The notes beneath the pieces are model-generated. The model saw only the letters and a list, made by a program, of their open reading frames with translations, had not been told where the DNA came from and did no database searches. Positions 61,424 through 64,000 of a stretch of DNA of 64,000 nucleotides are shown piece by piece. Position 1 is the first letter of the stretch, and the number at the start of each line of letters is the position of its first letter. A program made the position numbers and the translations under genes. The DNA lies in NCBI GenBank assembly GCA_031549345.1, contig JAVBPY010000009.1, positions 1-64,000 of the forward strand, given 5' to 3'. Source of the stretch: CASFRF01 sp031549345 (lineage in GTDB: Bacteria > Verrucomicrobiota > Lentisphaeria > Victivallales > Victivallaceae).

Positions 61424-62166
61424 TCGACTACCTCAAGACGTACGCCGCGCGTTATTTGAGCGGCGATTTCGCCCTTGACCGGGATATTCAGCTGAAGCTC
61501 GAGCATTCGTTGCGCGTCGGCGACCTGGCTGCGCGCATCGGGCGCGAGGAAGGCTTTGCGCCGCGCGAACAACAGCTCCTGGAATTCGCCGGGCTTTTTC
61601 ATGATTACGGCCGGTTTGAACAACTCCGGCGTTTCAAAACTTTCTCCGACGGACGAAGCTGCGACCACGGAAAGCTCTCCGCCCGCCTTGTGCGGGAAGA
61701 CAGGCTTTTGGATGATTTTTCTTCTGTTGAACGCGGCGCGGTGTGCGCCGTTCTCGCCCAGCACAACCAGCGTGCGATGTCGCCGCGCCTTTCTCCGCTT
61801 GCGCGGCTTTTGACCGGCGCGGTGCGCGATGCCGATAAAATCGATATTATGCCCATCCTTTTGGAGTATGTGGAAACACGGGAAAACCCGTCCATTGTCT
61901 GGAGCCTCGATCCACGGCCGGAGCTTTCGCCCGCCGTCGAAGCATCCCTCCGCAAACATACCTCCCCGGAAAACAACGACTTCCGCACGGAACTGGACTT
62001 TCTCGCCTCCAAACTCGGGTGGGCCTACGATCTGGCCACCTCCAGCGGGCGGCGCATTTTTCACGAATGCGCCTACCTTCCCCGTTTGCGTGCCGGCCTC
62101 CCCGCGCTCCCCGTGGTGTGCGAGCTCTTCGACGAAGCCGAAGCATTCCTCCAGGCAGACCTCTAA
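61420..62166 (+). CDS. HD-domain phosphohydrolase
   Basis: This 248-residue protein starts at a GTG that overlaps the lpxB stop (GTGA). The HD metal motif is spread as HSLRV (His), FHDYGRF (His-Asp), DHGKLSARLV (His), QHNQRA and DADKID (Asp). All ligands appear present, so a metal-dependent phosphohydrolase of nucleotides or similar is likely. No substrate can be named. It is the last gene of the Lpt-SBP-dapB-lpxB operon, before a strong terminator. Confidence 0.85.
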   Translation: MIDYLKTYAARYLSGDFALDRDIQLKLEHSLRVGDLAARIGREEGFAPREQQLLEFAGLFHDYGRFEQLRRFKTFSDGRSCDHGKLSARLVREDRLLDDFSSVERGAVCAVLAQHNQRAMSPRLSPLARLLTGAVRDADKIDIMPILLEYVETRENPSIVWSLDPRPELSPAVEASLRKHTSPENNDFRTELDFLASKLGWAYDLATSSGRRIFHECAYLPRLRAGLPALPVVCELFDEAEAFLQADL

Positions 62167-62202
62167 GATCCCCGCTTTGCGCCTTTCGAAACTGTTCAAA
62201 TC

Positions 62203-62240
62203 AAAAAAAAGGCCATCCGCAAAAATGCGGATGGCCTTTT
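62203..62240. terminator. Bidirectional intrinsic terminator
   Basis: A perfect 10-bp stem GGCCATCCGC / GCGGATGGCC has loop AAAAAT, flanked by eight A and four T. It serves the HD-gene operon and the convergent pckG. Confidence 0.92.
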
Positions 62241-62254
62241 GAGATGTTGAAGCG

Positions 62255-64000
62255 TTACTTCAAACGCGCCTCGAGTTCAACCAACTGCGCGGCGAGTTCT
62301 TTCGGCAGCTTGTCGCCGAAGTTCGCGTAATGCGCCTTGATCATCGCAAGCTCTTCCAACCAGCCGGCCTTGTCGACGCAGAGAAGCTCCTTGAGATCGC
62401 TCATGGAAACTTCGTTTTCAATACCGCTGATGTCGATCGCATCCGGAGTCGGCATTGCGCCGATCGCGGTGTCGACAGCCTTGCCTTCGCCGGCGCAGCG
62501 CTCAAAGACCCATTTCAGGACACGGCTGTTGTCGCCAAAACCCGGCCACATGAACTTGCCTTCGGCGGATTTGCGGAACCAGTTTACGCAGAAAATTTTC
62601 GGCAGTTTGTCCGCCGTGCTCTTCTTGCCGACCTTCAGCCAATGCGCGAAGTAATCGCCCATGTGGTAGCCGCAGAACGGAAGCATCGCGAACGGGTCGC
62701 GGCGAACGGTGCCGGCTTTGACGTCCAGCGCCGCGGCGGTTACTTCCGAACCGACCGTGGAACCGATGAACACGCCGTGTTCCCAGTTCTTGGACTGGTA
62801 GACCAACGGCAGGGTCGCAGGACGGCGGCCGCCGAACAAGAACGCGTCAATTGCAACGCCTTTCGGGTCTTCCCACTCCGCCGCGATGGCGGGGCAGTTG
62901 GACGCCTTGGCGGTGAAACGCGCATTCGGGTGCGCCGCCTTGTCGGTGGCAGTCGCCGCGTCCCAGGGCTGGCCCTTCCAGTCGATCAGCTTGCCCGGCG
63001 CCGGATAACCGATGCCTTCCCACCAGACGTCGCCGTCTTCGGTGAGGGCCACGTTGGTGAAAATGGTGTCCTTCGCCGCGGAGATCATCGCATTCGGGTT
63101 GGACTTCATGCTCGTGCCCGGCGCGACGCCGAAGAACCCGGCTTCCGGGTTGATCGCCCGCAGACGGCCTTCGTTGTCAAACTTCATCCAGGCGATATCG
63201 TCGCCGATGGTCTCGACCTTCCAGCCCGGAATGGTCGGGATCAGCATCGCGAGGTTGGTCTTTCCGCAGGCCGACGGGAACGCGCCGGTAACGTATTTGA
63301 CCTGCCCCTTCGGGCTGATCAACTTCAAAATAAGCATGTGCTCGGCCAACCAGCCTTCGTCGTGCGCCTGGACGGAAGCGATGCGAAGCGCGAGGCACTT
63401 CTTACCAAGGAGGGCGTTCCCGCCGTAACCGGAGCCGTACGACCAGATTTCGCGCGTTTCCGGGAAATGCGCGATGTATTTCTTATCCAGCGGGGCGCAC
63501 GGCCAAACGCCGTTGTCCGCCTCGCCCTTCGCCAGCGGCTTGCCGACGGAGTGCACGCAGGGGACGAAATCGCCTTTGTCGCCGAGCACGTTGAGGACCT
63601 TCGTACCGACGCGGGTCATAACGTCCATGTTGATGACGACATACGCCGAGTCGGTGATTTCCACACCGATCTTCGCGATGTCCGAGCCGACGGGGCCCAT
63701 CGAGAACGGAATCACATACATCGTACGTCCGGCCATGCAGCCGTCGTAGAGGCCGAGCATGATGGGCTTCAGTTCTTTCGGGTCGATCCAATTGTTGGTC
63801 GGGCCGGCGGATTCCTTCTTTTCGGAAGCGATATAGGTGCGGTTTTCGACGCGCGCCACGTCCGACGGGTCGGAGCGGAACAGGAGGCTGTTCGGGCGCT
63901 TGGCCGGGTTCAGGCGGATCGCAAGACCGGAATCAACCAGCTCTTTGCAAAGGCGATCGTATTCCGCCTGGGAACCGTCGCACCAGTAAATGCCTTCCGG
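62255..64000 (-). CDS. pckG: Phosphoenolpyruvate carboxykinase (GTP), 5' end beyond the window
   Basis: 581 residues are visible. The frame stays open to base 64000, so only a short N-terminal piece of a protein of about 600 is missing. The start of what is visible reads IYWCDGSQAEYDRLCKEL, as in GTP-type PEPCK. RSDPSDVARVENRT, the P-loop SACGKTNLAML with the catalytic-loop Cys, NPEAGFFGVAPGTS and FLFGGRRPATLPLV follow. It interconverts oxaloacetate and PEP. A GTG-initiated start at 63859 would truncate conserved sequence and is rejected. Confidence 0.97.
   Translation of the reverse strand, partial: PEGIYWCDGSQAEYDRLCKELVDSGLAIRLNPAKRPNSLLFRSDPSDVARVENRTYIASEKKESAGPTNNWIDPKELKPIMLGLYDGCMAGRTMYVIPFSMGPVGSDIAKIGVEITDSAYVVINMDVMTRVGTKVLNVLGDKGDFVPCVHSVGKPLAKGEADNGVWPCAPLDKKYIAHFPETREIWSYGSGYGGNALLGKKCLALRIASVQAHDEGWLAEHMLILKLISPKGQVKYVTGAFPSACGKTNLAMLIPTIPGWKVETIGDDIAWMKFDNEGRLRAINPEAGFFGVAPGTSMKSNPNAMISAAKDTIFTNVALTEDGDVWWEGIGYPAPGKLIDWKGQPWDAATATDKAAHPNARFTAKASNCPAIAAEWEDPKGVAIDAFLFGGRRPATLPLVYQSKNWEHGVFIGSTVGSEVTAAALDVKAGTVRRDPFAMLPFCGYHMGDYFAHWLKVGKKSTADKLPKIFCVNWFRKSAEGKFMWPGFGDNSRVLKWVFERCAGEGKAVDTAIGAMPTPDAIDISGIENEVSMSDLKELLCVDKAGWLEELAMIKAHYANFGDKLPKELAAQLVELEARLK

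Noticed and set aside
1..64000. CRISPR array, insertion sequence, prophage or integron
   Set aside because: No evenly spaced direct repeats, transposase, integrase or phage structural genes were seen on reading both strands.

Overview
This GC-rich window is densely coded, mostly ordinary bacterial chromosome. The best fit is a member of the Planctomycetes-Verrucomicrobia-Chlamydiae group, most likely Lentisphaerota (Victivallales-like) or a close relative. Pointers are a prepilin-type N-terminus of the sort massively expanded in Lentisphaerota (about 45.4-46.2 kb), a small exosortase-associated-type protein (TIGR04073-like), GH172/DUF2961, ThuA plus Gfo/Idh and UROD-like genes, secreted beta-propeller proteins with FlgD-type Ig and CBM9-like domains, a type III glutamine synthetase and GTP-dependent PEP carboxykinase. 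The envelope is Gram-negative (LpxB, LptF/G-type permease, O-antigen ligase). The taxonomic call is inference from these families, not from a marker-gene tree.

Layout. 0-1.7 kb: ABC ATPase (cut by the window edge) and HlyD-type subunit of an exporter. 1.8-4.2 kb: secreted acetyl xylan esterase-like enzyme, a KamA/EpmB-type radical SAM aminomutase and tRNA-Gln(CTG). 4.5-8.0 kb: a large hybrid sensor kinase. 8.0-11.8 kb: HrpA helicase, divergent from a nitroreductase-ThuA-Gfo/Idh operon (11.8-14.2 kb). 14.3-15.7 kb: an AAC(6')-like acetyltransferase and an unknown exported protein. 15.9-18.1 kb: operon araD / TIGR04073-like / GH172. 18.3-24 kb: lepA-lepB-purU-O-antigen ligase. 24-29.2 kb: two translationally coupled secreted beta-propeller proteins. 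29.3-33 kb: enolase, then a UROD-like/SGNH pair. 33.2-35.3 kb: type III glutamine synthetase.

35.3-46.7 kb is the most distinctive region: one compact eight-gene minus-strand operon. It encodes a small anchored protein, a prepilin-like protein, a membrane protein with a long hydrophilic linker, MoxR ATPase, DUF58 protein, BatA-like membrane protein, a 1756-residue VWA-TPR protein and a periplasmic TPR-like protein with a cysteine-rich tail. It has a good promoter whose -10 is overlapped by a palindrome, a second nearly identical palindrome inside the operon, and a terminator at its end. It resembles the Bat (MoxR/DUF58/VWA/TPR) systems but has unusual parts and is the best candidate for a poorly described envelope system.

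46.8-53 kb: a mixed plus-strand operon (YmdB-type phosphodiesterase, nadC, ruvA, thrC, GH38 alpha-mannosidase). 53.2-56.3 kb: minus-strand aspartate aminotransferase, lipoprotein, lexA, comF. 56.5-62.2 kb: plus-strand operon LptF/G-type permease, membrane-anchored peptide-type substrate-binding protein, dapB, lpxB, HD hydrolase. 62.3-64 kb: pckG, running off the right edge. I see no CRISPR array, rRNA, insertion sequence or prophage.
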